NCBI GenBank assembly: GCA_026388245.1
Contig: JAPLKD010000118.1
Location: 1 to 38,116 of the forward strand
Length of the DNA stretch: 38,116 nt
Origin: Pseudomonadota bacterium
GTDB lineage: Bacteria > Desulfobacterota > Syntrophorhabdia > Syntrophorhabdales > Syntrophorhabdaceae
Direction of reading: 5' to 3'
Numbering within the stretch: position 1 is the first letter of the stretch; every line of letters starts with the position of its first letter. The notes under the pieces are model-generated. The model was not told the origin of the DNA. It ran no database searches and worked only from the letters and a program-made list of their open reading frames with translations. Made by a program: the position numbers and the translations under genes. Of this stretch, positions 16,579 through 25,376 are shown in pieces.

Positions 16579-17347
16579 GGAAAAATACCCCTCTGTCAGT
16601 ACCATTACTCAAACAGAGCATATAAGAATTGTGAAGGAAATCTTTTCTACCGTAACAAAAAGATACGATTTCCTCAACCATTTCCTCAGCATGCGCCGGG
16701 ATATTGCCTGGCGGCGTTTTGCCGTTAAAAAAATGCATTTTCTTCACACTCACCGGCTGCTTGATGTAGCATGTGGAACGGCAGACCTTGCGCTTATGGC
16801 AGCGGCAAGGTATCCCGAAATTAACGTTACAGGAATCGATTTTGTGCAGGCAATGATTGACGCCGGGCAAAAGAAAATCAATAATAAAGATCTTTCAGTC
16901 AGAATAAAACTCGTCCGCGGTGATGCCCTTTCTTTACCCTTTAATGATAATACTTTTGATGTTGCAGGCATTGCTTTCGGTATAAGGAACATCCCCGACA
17001 GGATATCTGCACTTGAAGAAATGTTACGGGTTATAGTTCCCGGCGGCCGGATAATGGTTCTCGAAATGACATTTTCCAGAAATTCGATATTAAGAAAACT
17101 TTACCATACTTATTTAAACCGTATTCTGCCGCACCTCGCAAAAAGGTTTTCCATGAACGCAGGCGCTTATTATTATCTTGCTGATTCTATTATGAATTTT
17201 CCTGCACCTGATGAATTCGCACAGATAATGGAAGAAATTGGCTTCGAGCAGGTAAAAAAATACAGACTGACTCTTGGTATAACCTATCTGCATACAGGAA
17301 TAAAACCTGGATTGCCACACCCTCCAGGTTTGCAACAACTTTGTTAA
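16562..17347 (+). CDS. UbiE/MenG-type C-methyltransferase
   Basis: This protein of about 261 residues belongs to the UbiE/COQ5 family, which methylates demethylmenaquinol or the ubiquinone ring precursor. The motifs are in order: IFSTVTKRYDFLNHFLS (family signature 1), LLDVACGTADLALMA (SAM site), GIDFVQAMI, and FGIRNIPDR-x-ALEEMLRV (signature 2). In an anaerobe menaquinone is the more likely product. No other men genes are in the window. The TTG at 16562 lies inside the HD-domain gene and has a weak ribosome site; GTG 16631 is the alternative and lies just before the first family motif. An 8-bp inverted repeat, AAACCTGG/CCAGGTTT, overlaps its stop region but lacks a direct T-tract. Confidence 0.8.
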   Translation: MKTTCKEKYPSVSTITQTEHIRIVKEIFSTVTKRYDFLNHFLSMRRDIAWRRFAVKKMHFLHTHRLLDVACGTADLALMAAARYPEINVTGIDFVQAMIDAGQKKINNKDLSVRIKLVRGDALSLPFNDNTFDVAGIAFGIRNIPDRISALEEMLRVIVPGGRIMVLEMTFSRNSILRKLYHTYLNRILPHLAKRFSMNAGAYYYLADSIMNFPAPDEFAQIMEEIGFEQVKKYRLTLGITYLHTGIKPGLPHPPGLQQLC

Positions 17348-17390
17348 ATATTTTTGTTTTCTTTTCGTGAGTTGACTCAATTTTTTCCTT

Positions 17391-20300
17391 GTGTTAGCAT
17401 GTGCTGGTATAATGTCTCCTGCGCATATAATGGAATTCCATATCTCCCGCAAAGCAAGGGACCTTTACCGGTTCGATGATGCCCTTTTTTCATTGAGCGG
17501 TAACGTTGTCTTTGCAAACTTTCATGCTGCACGCATGTTCGCACAAAAAATTAACCAGAAAAAGGACCTCGTTACTTTTCCGGAGCAGGCGGTCAAGGCA
17601 GGCCAGATTAATGCAATGGGTCTTATCGATGAAGTCCTCCATTACGTTGTGGCCTTATACCGGGAAGAAATCGACCCGCAAATAACGGAAAAAACCCTTG
17701 CCTGGCTATATGAAAAACTCGGAAAAGCAACAGTTGACACAATGCTTTACAGGTTTACTGACGAATTTCCACCGGTATCGGTGTATAAAAACCAAGCAGA
17801 TATTGAACACTACCTTGAAAGCAGCACGTCGAACATTCCTAACAGATTGATCGCTCTGGAGGAAATGATCCTGCTCTGGCTCACCAATATGAATCCGGCA
17901 TTCCTGCCTTTTGGTGAACTCTTCGATGATACGACCCTGAAAAAAGAAATGGGCTATCTCAAAGTAATATCAAGCTTAAAGGACTTCTTTGAAAAGGCTC
18001 CGCCTTTTGGCCCCGATAGCCAAAACCTTATCGATATGCTCCGCAGCCCAGCTGTGGCAATACCTTATTCTCTACCGGGGCAGATCGAATATATCAGGGA
18101 GCACTGGGGTTTTCTATTGCGAAAATTCCAGTATCGAATCCTGGGGAGTCTTGACCTGATAAAAGAAGAAGAGAAGATCACCTTTGCGGGGCCGGGGCCT
18201 ATGGAAGTCCTGAGGCTCATCGGAATTGACCTTGAAGCTGAACGTTTCAGTCCTGATCTTGACTGGATGCCACGGCTTGTTTTAATTGCCAAGAATATCT
18301 ATGTCTGGATAGACCAATTATCAAAAAAGTATGGACAAAATATAACGCGCCTTGACCAGATCCCGGATGAAGAACTCTATATGCTTCAAAAACAGGGTTT
18401 TACAGGATTGTGGCTCATAGGGGTCTGGGAGAGGAGCCCCTCATCACAGAAGATCAAACAGCTATGTGGTAATCCGGAGGCTGTTTCTTCTGCATATTCA
18501 CTCTTTGACTACACAATTTCTAATGACCTGGGCGGCGAAGAGGCTTACCAGGCATTAAAAGACAGGGCCTGGAAGCGGGGCATCCGCCTTGCCAGTGATA
18601 TGGTGCCAAACCATACCGGTGTTTTTTCAAAATGGACAACAGAACACCCGGACTGGTTTATTTCGCTTAATCATAACCCTTTCCCATGGTATTCGTTCAA
18701 TAAATATGACCTTTCACCGGACAGGCGGATTGGCATCTTCATCGAAGACCATTATTTCAATCGTACCGATGCAGCGGTAGTGTTTAAAAGGGTTGACCGG
18801 GAAACAGGCGAAGAAGCATATGTCTATCATGGAAACGATGGGACGAGTATGCCCTGGAATGATACGGCACAACTCAATTACCTTAAACCGGAAGTCCGTG
18901 AAGCCATGATTCAGACTATTCTCCATGTTGCCCGCAAATTTTCAATTATCCGTTTTGATGCGGCCATGACATTGACGAAAAAACACTATCAGCGGCTCTG
19001 GTTTCCTGAACCCGGTAAAGGGGGAGCAATACCAACCAGGGCAGAATATGGCTTAACAAAAGATGTGTTTAATAAACTTGTACCGAACGAGTTCTGGCGG
19101 GAGGTTGTGGACCGGATTGCTGTTGAGGCGCCTGATACATTGCTCATGGCGGAAGCATTCTGGCTGCTCGAAGGTTACTTTGTTCGCACCCTTGGGATGC
19201 ACAGGGTATATAACAGCGCTTTTATGAATATTTTGAGGGATGAAGACAATGCAAAATACCGCACCGTTATGAAAAACATTCTTGAATTTGATCCGGAAAT
19301 CCTCAAAAGACTTGTGAATTTTATGAATAATCCTGATGAAAAGACTGCCGTTGAGCAATTTGGTAAAGATAAGAAATATTTCGGCATCTGTACTATGATG
19401 GTAACCATGCCAGGTCTCCCGATGTTTGGTCATGGTCAGGTCGAAGGGTACACGGAAAAATACGGGATGGAATACAGCAGGGCCTATTGGGATGAAATAC
19501 CCGACACATATCTTGTCCAGCGTCACGAAAGGGAAATATTCCCTCTATTGCATAAAAGGCACCTTTTTGCAGGTGTAGAAAATTTTCTTTTGTATGACTT
19601 TTTTTCAGATCATGGAAATGTCAATGAGGATGTCTTTGCATTTTCTAACAGATACAATAACGAGCGCACTATTGTTGTATACAACAATAAAAATAGCAAT
19701 ACAAAGGGGTGGATAAAGACTTCGGTTGCCTATTCAGCGAAAAAAGGACCGGATGGAACACGGATACTGTCCCGGGAAACATTAGGAAATGGACTGAACT
19801 TTAATAATGGTGACAATTATTTCACTATTTTCAAAGATCATACAACCAACCTTGAATATATCAGAAAAAACAGAGAACTCTTTGACAAAGGCCTTTTCAT
19901 GGAATTGGGACCCTACGATTATCATGTATTCATTGATTTTTACGAAATTCAGGACAACGAAAGGCAGCATTATGCATCCCTCGCCTCGTATCTCAAGGGA
20001 CGAGGTGTTCCAAACATAGACGAGGCGCTCCATGAGGTATTTCTGCAACCGGTTCACCGTAGCTTTGGCGAACTGGTAAATGCCCACACCCTGAGGAGAT
20101 ACACTGAGATCTATGATGATTTTTCTGACAAAAACATTAAAAAGGTTCCTGAAGCATTCATAAATGAGATTGAAGGAAAAACAGTAGACCTCCTTCGCGA
20201 AATCACGTTCTTCCTTAACATTTCGGGTGATGAGTTAAAGATTGCCCGTGACATAACACATATTGCAGAAGTAATTCCTGGGTTATCCCACATAAAGAGA

Positions 20301-20942
20301 AACCTCACCTCATCACAAGACAAAAAAAGCAAAGACATAATCACATATGTTCAATCTTACTTAAAAGATAATCAGGGCTTCCTTTATACCATTTTCGGAT
20401 GGTTGTTTGTCCACAGATTAGGATGTATCGTTGATAACGAACCTGAACAATCTGCCTTAAGCCGGAGCTGGATTGACGAATGGAAGCTCGGTCTCATTAT
20501 CACCGATACACTCATGGAATGCGGCTATGATGAACAGCAAAGTACATGGTCTCTGCTAACGACAAAAATCCTGACAACCCACCAATCCTGTCTTATTAAA
20601 TCAAAGGAAGGGCAAATTCTTACATTACTCGAATCCCTGTTTTCAGACCCGGAAGTTCAGCACTTTCTACAAGTAAATCGCTACAAGGAAGCCCTCTGGT
20701 TTAATAAAGAATCTTTCGAGCAGCTTATGGGATGGATTTTTATCGTTTCAATTATTACGCTCTTTTCAGACCCTTCCCTGTCAGCACGCGACGCAACAAA
20801 CGAGGTCATTTCGCACTTTAAAACAGTTAATCAACTCCTGAATATATCAGAACAATCGAATTACCAGGTCGAAAAGCTGCTGGAAATAGCAAAGACCGGG
20901 GAAATTCACCGGGGCTCAGTTTTTTCGGCCCCCCTTCAATGA
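17391..20942 (+). CDS. Very large GH13 (alpha-amylase family) protein with N- and C-terminal extensions
   Basis: This protein of 1183 residues (1170 from ATG 17430) has no signal peptide, so it is cytosolic and probably acts on glycogen-type alpha-glucan. The first 330 or so residues are helical and unrecognised. A GH13 barrel follows, with region I SDMVPNHTG (about 399-407), region II IRFDAAM (nucleophile Asp523), region III MAEAFW (acid/base Glu588), and region IV MNNPDE (Asp649). All three acidic catalytic residues are kept, but the usual histidine of region IV (NHD) is proline. A further 400 C-terminal residues are helical and unrecognised. No Shine-Dalgarno fits any of the three possible starts (17391 GTG, 17412 ATG, 17430 ATG). 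It converges on the fbp-fba pair with only 4 nt between the stops. Transferase, branching and hydrolytic activities are all possible. Confidence 0.75.
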   Translation: MLACAGIMSPAHIMEFHISRKARDLYRFDDALFSLSGNVVFANFHAARMFAQKINQKKDLVTFPEQAVKAGQINAMGLIDEVLHYVVALYREEIDPQITEKTLAWLYEKLGKATVDTMLYRFTDEFPPVSVYKNQADIEHYLESSTSNIPNRLIALEEMILLWLTNMNPAFLPFGELFDDTTLKKEMGYLKVISSLKDFFEKAPPFGPDSQNLIDMLRSPAVAIPYSLPGQIEYIREHWGFLLRKFQYRILGSLDLIKEEEKITFAGPGPMEVLRLIGIDLEAERFSPDLDWMPRLVLIAKNIYVWIDQLSKKYGQNITRLDQIPDEELYMLQKQGFTGLWLIGVWERSPSSQKIKQLCGNPEAVSSAYSLFDYTISNDLGGEEAYQALKDRAWKRGIRLASDMVPNHTGVFSKWTTEHPDWFISLNHNPFPWYSFNKYDLSPDRRIGIFIEDHYFNRTDAAVVFKRVDRETGEEAYVYHGNDGTSMPWNDTAQLNYLKPEVREAMIQTILHVARKFSIIRFDAAMTLTKKHYQRLWFPEPGKGGAIPTRAEYGLTKDVFNKLVPNEFWREVVDRIAVEAPDTLLMAEAFWLLEGYFVRTLGMHRVYNSAFMNILRDEDNAKYRTVMKNILEFDPEILKRLVNFMNNPDEKTAVEQFGKDKKYFGICTMMVTMPGLPMFGHGQVEGYTEKYGMEYSRAYWDEIPDTYLVQRHEREIFPLLHKRHLFAGVENFLLYDFFSDHGNVNEDVFAFSNRYNNERTIVVYNNKNSNTKGWIKTSVAYSAKKGPDGTRILSRETLGNGLNFNNGDNYFTIFKDHTTNLEYIRKNRELFDKGLFMELGPYDYHVFIDFYEIQDNERQHYASLASYLKGRGVPNIDEALHEVFLQPVHRSFGELVNAHTLRRYTEIYDDFSDKNIKKVPEAFINEIEGKTVDLLREITFFLNISGDELKIARDITHIAEVIPGLSHIKRNLTSSQDKKSKDIITYVQSYLKDNQGFLYTIFGWLFVHRLGCIVDNEPEQSALSRSWIDEWKLGLIITDTLMECGYDEQQSTWSLLTTKILTTHQSCLIKSKEGQILTLLESLFSDPEVQHFLQVNRYKEALWFNKESFEQLMGWIFIVSIITLFSDPSLSARDATNEVISHFKTVNQLLNISEQSNYQVEKLLEIAKTGEIHRGSVFSAPLQ
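17405..17413 (+). promoter_or_regulatory. Extended -10 promoter near the GH13 gene start
   Basis: TGGTATAAT at 17405-17413 is a perfect extended -10. No good -35 is at 17 nt; a TTGACT at 17372-17377 is 30 nt away. If used, transcription would start near 17420. That would exclude the GTG 17391 and ATG 17412 starts of the GH13 gene and leave ATG 17430 with a very short leader. Confidence 0.4.
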
Positions 20943-20946
20943 AAAA

Positions 20947-22473
20947 CTAATCTGCCAAATCGCTGGCATCTTCTTTACCACTTGCAGCAGAAGAAGCCCC
21001 TGTATCTTCCGGGTACGCCGGATGAAAATCGTGTATTGTAGTATGTTTAGCAATTAAGTCCTTTGTATCAACTACCCCAAGCTGCCCAAACAAGAAAGCA
21101 AACTGGTCATAGAGATGCTCTGCAACTTTTGCCCGGATATCTTCCGGCATAGTCCATATCATCCATTTGAAAGGACCTGTTGCTTGTTTACGCGTGCTGT
21201 ATGCAAACTGTGCAAAAGTCTTACCGGCTTTCCAGTCTCCTCTAAATTTATCAGCCAAAAATTGTTCTATTTCACTCTGTGCACCTTTTACTTTATAGAT
21301 TCCGCTATCAAAGGTAATATTCTGAAAACCGGTAGCAAGATGTACTTCTACGGCTTTATTTTGAGGAAACAAGCTAAAAGCATTATTCGGTAAAGTTGAT
21401 GCCCCATGCTGAACTGAACCAGCCCATCCGTATTTTTTACCAAAATCTGTTGCCATCCTCAATATTTCAAAAGCTATAGAAACATCAGCGACTGATCCAT
21501 CTGGAAGCGGGGTGCCTCCGTGGGAGGTACCATCATTTACAGCTATCTTACGAATACCAAGTGCAGGGTCAATTCCCAACCGTTTCATATTTGCAATAAT
21601 ACCTTCAGCATAGGCTTCAAGGTCTTCCTTCCTGGTATTCATCTTCCCGACCTCACCGGTTTCTCCACCCAATAACACTGTCCATGGAATTCCAAGTTCT
21701 TTTTCCAGTGCCCTTACATCAGCAATTTTCTCGGTAGTTAATCTGGCATTTTCTGCTTGCTGCTCTTCAAAGGATAGATTTTCTTCGATTCTTCGCTCAA
21801 AAGGAGACATATCCAGATCAATTGACCCAAAACCTGCTGCCAATAAATCTTGAATAAGCCTTCTGTGTGCGTTTATTTCCTTTTCTCCTGCTGATCCGCC
21901 TTCCCTTACCGGTTTGGATTTCAACTGCACATGATCACCCTGCAAGAAAAGCGGACCCTCAAAACCTTCGAGCATTGCCGCAGCTTGAAGGACTGCAGCA
22001 AATTCCGCCGGGCTTTGATTGGTATAGCCCATTTCAGAGCGGGCGATCTCAACGATGAGTGCCCCGACTTTGTTATCGTTGGCAGCCTTGAACAGCGCTC
22101 TTGCAGTATCTAATGTGCCTACGCGAATATTGACTGCAGGAAAAGACATTTCTCTATTTATCCGGCCCTCCGCTATGGCAACATACGCTTCCTGCGGTGA
22201 AGCCAGCTTTACATTAAGCTGTTGTGCACCTTCGCCTATTATCCATCCGGACAATGCCTGCACATCCGCTGGAGCGCTCCTGTCGCCAAAATCCGCCGCA
22301 TTAGCCGCCAATGTCGGCAATGAACCCTTAAAGGCATCCACATTATCTATATGAAGTGCACCCTTACTGATAGTTGCACCTTTTAAACCATTACTCATTA
22401 GATCTGCTCTATTTGTAAATACTTTTATCGCTGATGTTTGATGGATCATATTCGCCCCAATTCTTAATGCCAT
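20947..22473 (-). CDS. Atypical class II fructose-bisphosphate aldolase
   Basis: This 508-residue aldolase-like protein is much longer than the usual 280-360-residue class II enzymes. Metal-ligand-like motifs are FLQGDHVQ (residues 177-183), DLDMSP, GGETGEVGKMN, NDGTSHGG and GSVQHGAS, in family order. It should join dihydroxyacetone phosphate and glyceraldehyde 3-phosphate. The start at 22473 has AAAGGAGG 7 nt upstream; the open frame continues further but without support. It follows fbp by 22 nt in the same operon, giving two successive gluconeogenic steps, which supports the assignment. The C-terminus ends in a low-complexity acidic/serine tail (GASSAASGKEDASDLAD). A different sugar-phosphate substrate remains possible. 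Confidence 0.75.
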   Translation of the reverse strand: MALRIGANMIHQTSAIKVFTNRADLMSNGLKGATISKGALHIDNVDAFKGSLPTLAANAADFGDRSAPADVQALSGWIIGEGAQQLNVKLASPQEAYVAIAEGRINREMSFPAVNIRVGTLDTARALFKAANDNKVGALIVEIARSEMGYTNQSPAEFAAVLQAAAMLEGFEGPLFLQGDHVQLKSKPVREGGSAGEKEINAHRRLIQDLLAAGFGSIDLDMSPFERRIEENLSFEEQQAENARLTTEKIADVRALEKELGIPWTVLLGGETGEVGKMNTRKEDLEAYAEGIIANMKRLGIDPALGIRKIAVNDGTSHGGTPLPDGSVADVSIAFEILRMATDFGKKYGWAGSVQHGASTLPNNAFSLFPQNKAVEVHLATGFQNITFDSGIYKVKGAQSEIEQFLADKFRGDWKAGKTFAQFAYSTRKQATGPFKWMIWTMPEDIRAKVAEHLYDQFAFLFGQLGVVDTKDLIAKHTTIHDFHPAYPEDTGASSAASGKEDASDLAD

Positions 22474-22495
22474 TTCATTTCCTCCTTTAAAGATT

Positions 22496-23482
22496 TTATC
22501 GTTTCTTGAGTACCTCTGCAATCTCATCTACCAGCGGCTTTGAACCAACATAAAGGGCAGTCCTTTGATGCTGGCTCTTCGGCTGGATTTCAAGTATCGG
22601 CGTTCCCGTTTCATCCACAGCATCTCCACCGGCCTCCCGGCACATGAAGGCTACAACAGCAGCCTCATACATAAGTCGCAGTTTCCCCTCAGGCCTGTTT
22701 TTCGTTGGATTCGGATGGTTCACAATAGCAGGATACATGAACATACCACCGTTGGAAAGGGTCCGATGAAAATCCCCTGCCAGGGCGCCGAGGTATCTAT
22801 AGGAATACTTTTTTACATTTTCGCTTATCCACTCCTGGACCCGATATGCAAAGGTAGAGTGGTTAGCAGCGTTAAATGACAACTCCCAGCTCTTTTTATC
22901 CTTCGGGAGGACCATACTGACAGGTTTGACATAGTTCATTGTATCATCTATATGGAATCTCCATGTTCCGGCTTCTTTCAATGCAAGTGTAAATGTGCCT
23001 GTGGGTATCACAAACATGCCCGCTGCTATGTAATCTTTTCCTGCCCTCAAATGGCAGTCCTCAGGTCCATCGAGATTTCTCTTGGCAATACCGAAGAGAA
23101 AGCCAACAGGCAGACCGTGGGCAACGTTCGATGAACCATCGAGTGGGTCAAAATAGACGAAATAACGGCCGCCTTCTTCATTAAGCGGTATAATATCATC
23201 AGCTTCCTCACTGACCGCATGGATTACCCTGTTCGTACTCTTCAGGTAATGGATTGTAATCTCATGTGCAATCTGATCCATGCGCATCACATCTTCGCCC
23301 TGCACGTTGATTGTGTTTGCAAACCCCAGGTTACCTTTTAATGCGCCTGTCAGGTAGTAGTGCTGAATATGCTTCGCTGCACTGACCAGGGCATCCATCA
23401 GGATGAGAAAGTGGTATGTACGATTGTGTTTTTCCTGATGGTCAAGTAAAAAATTCAAAAAGGATTGTTCAAGCTGTATCAT
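22496..23482 (-). CDS. fbp: Fructose-1,6-bisphosphatase class I
   Basis: This 328-residue enzyme makes fructose 6-phosphate in gluconeogenesis. The metal-binding signature DPLDGSSN (112-119) and the upstream SEEAD (91-95) are present. The substrate-binding RYLGALAGDFHRTL and the conserved YPAIVNHPNPTKNRPEGKLRLMYE-type segment (split here by position) are also in order. The start ATG 23482 is preceded by AAGGAG at 5 nt. It is the first gene of the fbp-fba pair. The nearby GH13 protein suggests that carbon made by gluconeogenesis goes to storage glucan. Its promoter is covered by an inverted repeat (see 23504-23528), so regulation is likely. Confidence 0.94.
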   Translation of the reverse strand: MIQLEQSFLNFLLDHQEKHNRTYHFLILMDALVSAAKHIQHYYLTGALKGNLGFANTINVQGEDVMRMDQIAHEITIHYLKSTNRVIHAVSEEADDIIPLNEEGGRYFVYFDPLDGSSNVAHGLPVGFLFGIAKRNLDGPEDCHLRAGKDYIAAGMFVIPTGTFTLALKEAGTWRFHIDDTMNYVKPVSMVLPKDKKSWELSFNAANHSTFAYRVQEWISENVKKYSYRYLGALAGDFHRTLSNGGMFMYPAIVNHPNPTKNRPEGKLRLMYEAAVVAFMCREAGGDAVDETGTPILEIQPKSQHQRTALYVGSKPLVDEIAEVLKKR

Positions 23483-23503
23483 GTTAGCTCCTTTGAAGAA
23501 TTG

Positions 23504-23528
23504 ATAGTAAATTATATTCATTTACTAT
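23504..23528 (-). promoter_or_regulatory. Operator-like inverted repeat over the fbp promoter -10
   Basis: ATAGTAAAT (23504-23512) and ATTTACTAT (23520-23528) form a perfect 9-bp inverted repeat with 7 nt between. The minus-strand TATAAT (23516-23511) lies in its centre. A transcription start near 23504 would give a 22-nt leader to fbp. The -35 region is poor, which fits a regulated promoter. Confidence 0.55.
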
Positions 23529-23778
23529 AAAAGAATCTGTTAAATCAATAAAATCCTTAACAAAGGCAGCAATTCTCGGTGAACTGTTTCTTTTAGGTAT
23601 AATAAGCCCTGATTGTCCGTTCTTTCGCTGTCATCCAGGTTATTTTGAGCTTATTACTGTGTCACTTTTCCGGGGTGATGAGGTTGCAGGGGGTTACAAC
23701 AAATGAAGGGTAGAAATATGGGTATACCTTTCCTCACTGCCTTCTTTCTCTCGCCCACTCACTTCGTTCGTTCGAGGC

Positions 23779-24019
23779 GCAGAGTTCGCTGAGAGAAGAT
23801 GTTTTTTTTGCTGGAATGACGAGAAGGATTCATGCCCCTCGGCATTGGTAACCTGATATCTGGCTCGGGGTTGATTCGTTGCCAGCAAACCCGCACACCC
23901 TTGCGGGTAAAATTTACTTCTGCCCTGCAAGGGCATGAAGTGTGAGCAGGATCAGTCAGTCTCCATGATACTGGTCACAAATATACCGCCTTTCTCTGCG
24001 AACTCTGCGTCTCTGCGAG
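23779..24019. repeat. Inverted GCAGAG-type repeats flanking about 190 nt
   Basis: CGCAGAGTTCGCTGAGAGAA lies on the plus strand at about 23779-23798. CGCAGAGTTCGCAGAGAAAG lies on the minus strand at 24009-23990. At the right end the unit CTCTGCG occurs three times (23994, 24003, 24011) with 8-9-nt spacing. No transposase or target-site duplication was seen. It may be an old non-autonomous element or a spread intergenic repeat. Confidence 0.45.
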
Positions 24020-24252
24020 AGATAAAATATTCTGTCTGAATCTCATCAGGGAGTTTTAGAAGTGAAATCGCGTTAAACGGCGTAGGTATTGACTTTCCTA
24101 CGATATTAAGAATCTCCAAAACTGTTTCGGAGAGTTCCGGTTCCTCGGAAAAAAGTTTCAAAAGTTAAATCGTGCCAAGCAACGTCCGTATTGACTTTGC
24201 TGAGATTTCAACAATTGCTAAAAACGTTTTAGCAACTTCCTCTGACAGGTCC
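23952..24252 (-). pseudogene. Decayed gene with two tandem helical repeats
   Basis: Read on the minus strand after a TAG at about 24252, the frame gives LSEEVAKTFLAIVEISAKSI, then RTLLGTI, an in-frame TAA (24167-24165), then LLKLFSEEPE. A second similar unit follows at once: LSETVLEILNIVGKSIPTPF, then NAISLLKLPDE. The two units of about 36 residues align through LSE...IV...KSI-T...LLKL. No start codon with a ribosome site precedes unit one. The downstream end runs into the GCAGAG repeat. It looks like the remnant of a helical-repeat protein. The family is not recognised. Confidence 0.45.
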
Positions 24253-24436
24253 TAATATAATAAAAAGTGAATATTTCAAATTGCTATACGTAATAACTTC
24301 ACCTACAAATCAAGCATATAGTCTTTTAGCTTTGATCGTGAATTACGGGTTGAAATAAAGTAATCTACATGACGATACAATGGTTTTCGATACAATCATA
24401 ACTCAAAAACCTAAATCATTTTAGGGTATATTTCAG

Positions 24437-25036
24437 TCAGTTCTTAGCTTCATCGATCCTCTTCATCTCTATACGAAGCTGACTGGCTTTTCCGCTCACG
24501 AAGTGTCCTTTCATGATATCCGGTTCGCTCTTCTCTACCGTGAAAGAAAAGTCGTATTGGCCCCTCCCTCCACCGCCTCCCTTCGATGTTCCGGTTTTAC
24601 CCTTCGGATCATCGACTGTTCCGGTTAATATATGCGATGGATGGTTAGGTGGCGACTTAATAGAATTTAAATGAGGAGTCGAATACTCTATTATTGCCTT
24701 CCCCTCGGAATAATTAACTCTGGCCTTCTGTATCCTTGCCCAGTTAGGCTTACAATGGCAACTTCCCTGAGCAGTTGTAAATTCTCCCCAGGAATAAACC
24801 AACTGAGCAGAATCCTTGTCGACTTTCTCGACGCAAATGACACAATCCCAATTCCCTTTTGAATTCCATTTACCGCTCCATTTGCCTGAAAGGGATTTAA
24901 TCTCTTCCGGTAAAGACGGATCAGGGGGGACAATGTTTATGTCGGAAAGCAAAGGAGCCTTCTGAGACAAACCAACAGACATGAAGCCTCCCGTTAACAA
25001 AAAAGCTAACGCAATAAACAGGACTTTTTTCTTCAT
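24437..25036 (-). CDS. Secreted protein of unknown function
   Basis: This 199-residue protein has a clear Sec signal peptide (MKKKVLFIALAFLLTGGFMS), with cleavage probably after VGLSQ or nearby. No lipobox is seen. The mature part has a SGKWSGKWNSKG segment, two Cys pairs (CVICVEK and CHCKP) and a glycine-rich loop (KGGGGGRGQ). It also has alternating hydrophobic residues that suggest a beta-sandwich. The ATG has GGAGGG 5 nt upstream. The four cysteines could form disulfides or bind metal in the periplasm. I recognise no family. It lies downstream of the pilin-like and transglutaminase-like genes on the same strand, after a 340-nt gap, so it may have its own promoter. Confidence 0.75.
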   Translation of the reverse strand: MKKKVLFIALAFLLTGGFMSVGLSQKAPLLSDINIVPPDPSLPEEIKSLSGKWSGKWNSKGNWDCVICVEKVDKDSAQLVYSWGEFTTAQGSCHCKPNWARIQKARVNYSEGKAIIEYSTPHLNSIKSPPNHPSHILTGTVDDPKGKTGTSKGGGGGRGQYDFSFTVEKSEPDIMKGHFVSGKASQLRIEMKRIDEAKN

Positions 25037-25376
25037 ATAACCCTCCAGTCTTTATAAATGATCTGACCATAAATTTGTCACATTTTAAATTGGAGTTCTG
25101 CCATTTTAGTATTCCCAAACGTCAGGCCGATAATAACGTTTCGTTTATTCCCAATTGTAATATATCATACAAAACAAAAAAGAAAAAATCGATTTCAGGA
25201 AGCTATACGTAACAAAACCTGCTTTTTCTCTTAATATTAGCTACTTACACCCTGTTTTCCTTTTGTATGTTTTCTTCTCTCTCTTTCACAATACCTTTTT
25301 CTCGTTTATACGGCCTTCATCCCCTATATTGCTCCTATCCCGCCCGCAGCAGCTAAGTGTTGGATGACACATGGAA
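25037..25376. other. Intergenic gap, 340 nt
   Basis: AT-rich gap with no gene. A weak promoter for the secreted-protein gene may be present on the minus strand (GTGACA, 17 nt, TTTATA, ending about 20 nt before its ribosome site). The 11-mer GCTATACGTAA, also found near 24282, recurs near 25202. Nothing else was seen. Confidence 0.4.

Larger units (their letters stand above)
23529..24436. other. Gene-poor, degraded region with repeats
   Basis: About 900 nt carry no convincing intact gene. Short open frames at 23694-23936 and 23952-24161 (-) lack good starts. The content is: an inverted pair of GCAGAG-rich repeats, two small hairpins (ACCCGCA/TGCGGGT at about 23889-23908 and TGCCCT-GCA-AGGGCA at 23921-23935), and a decayed repeat-protein frame (below). 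The 3' part (24260-24420) is AT-rich with no recognised feature. Confidence 0.5.

Noticed and set aside
17114-17347. The AAACCTGG/CCAGGTTT repeat near the end of the UbiE gene as a terminator
   Set aside because: The loop is long and the T-rich part begins more than 10 nt later.
23694-23936. An 80-residue minus-strand frame
   Set aside because: It has no ribosome site or recognisable family, and it contains the repeat and hairpins of the degraded region.
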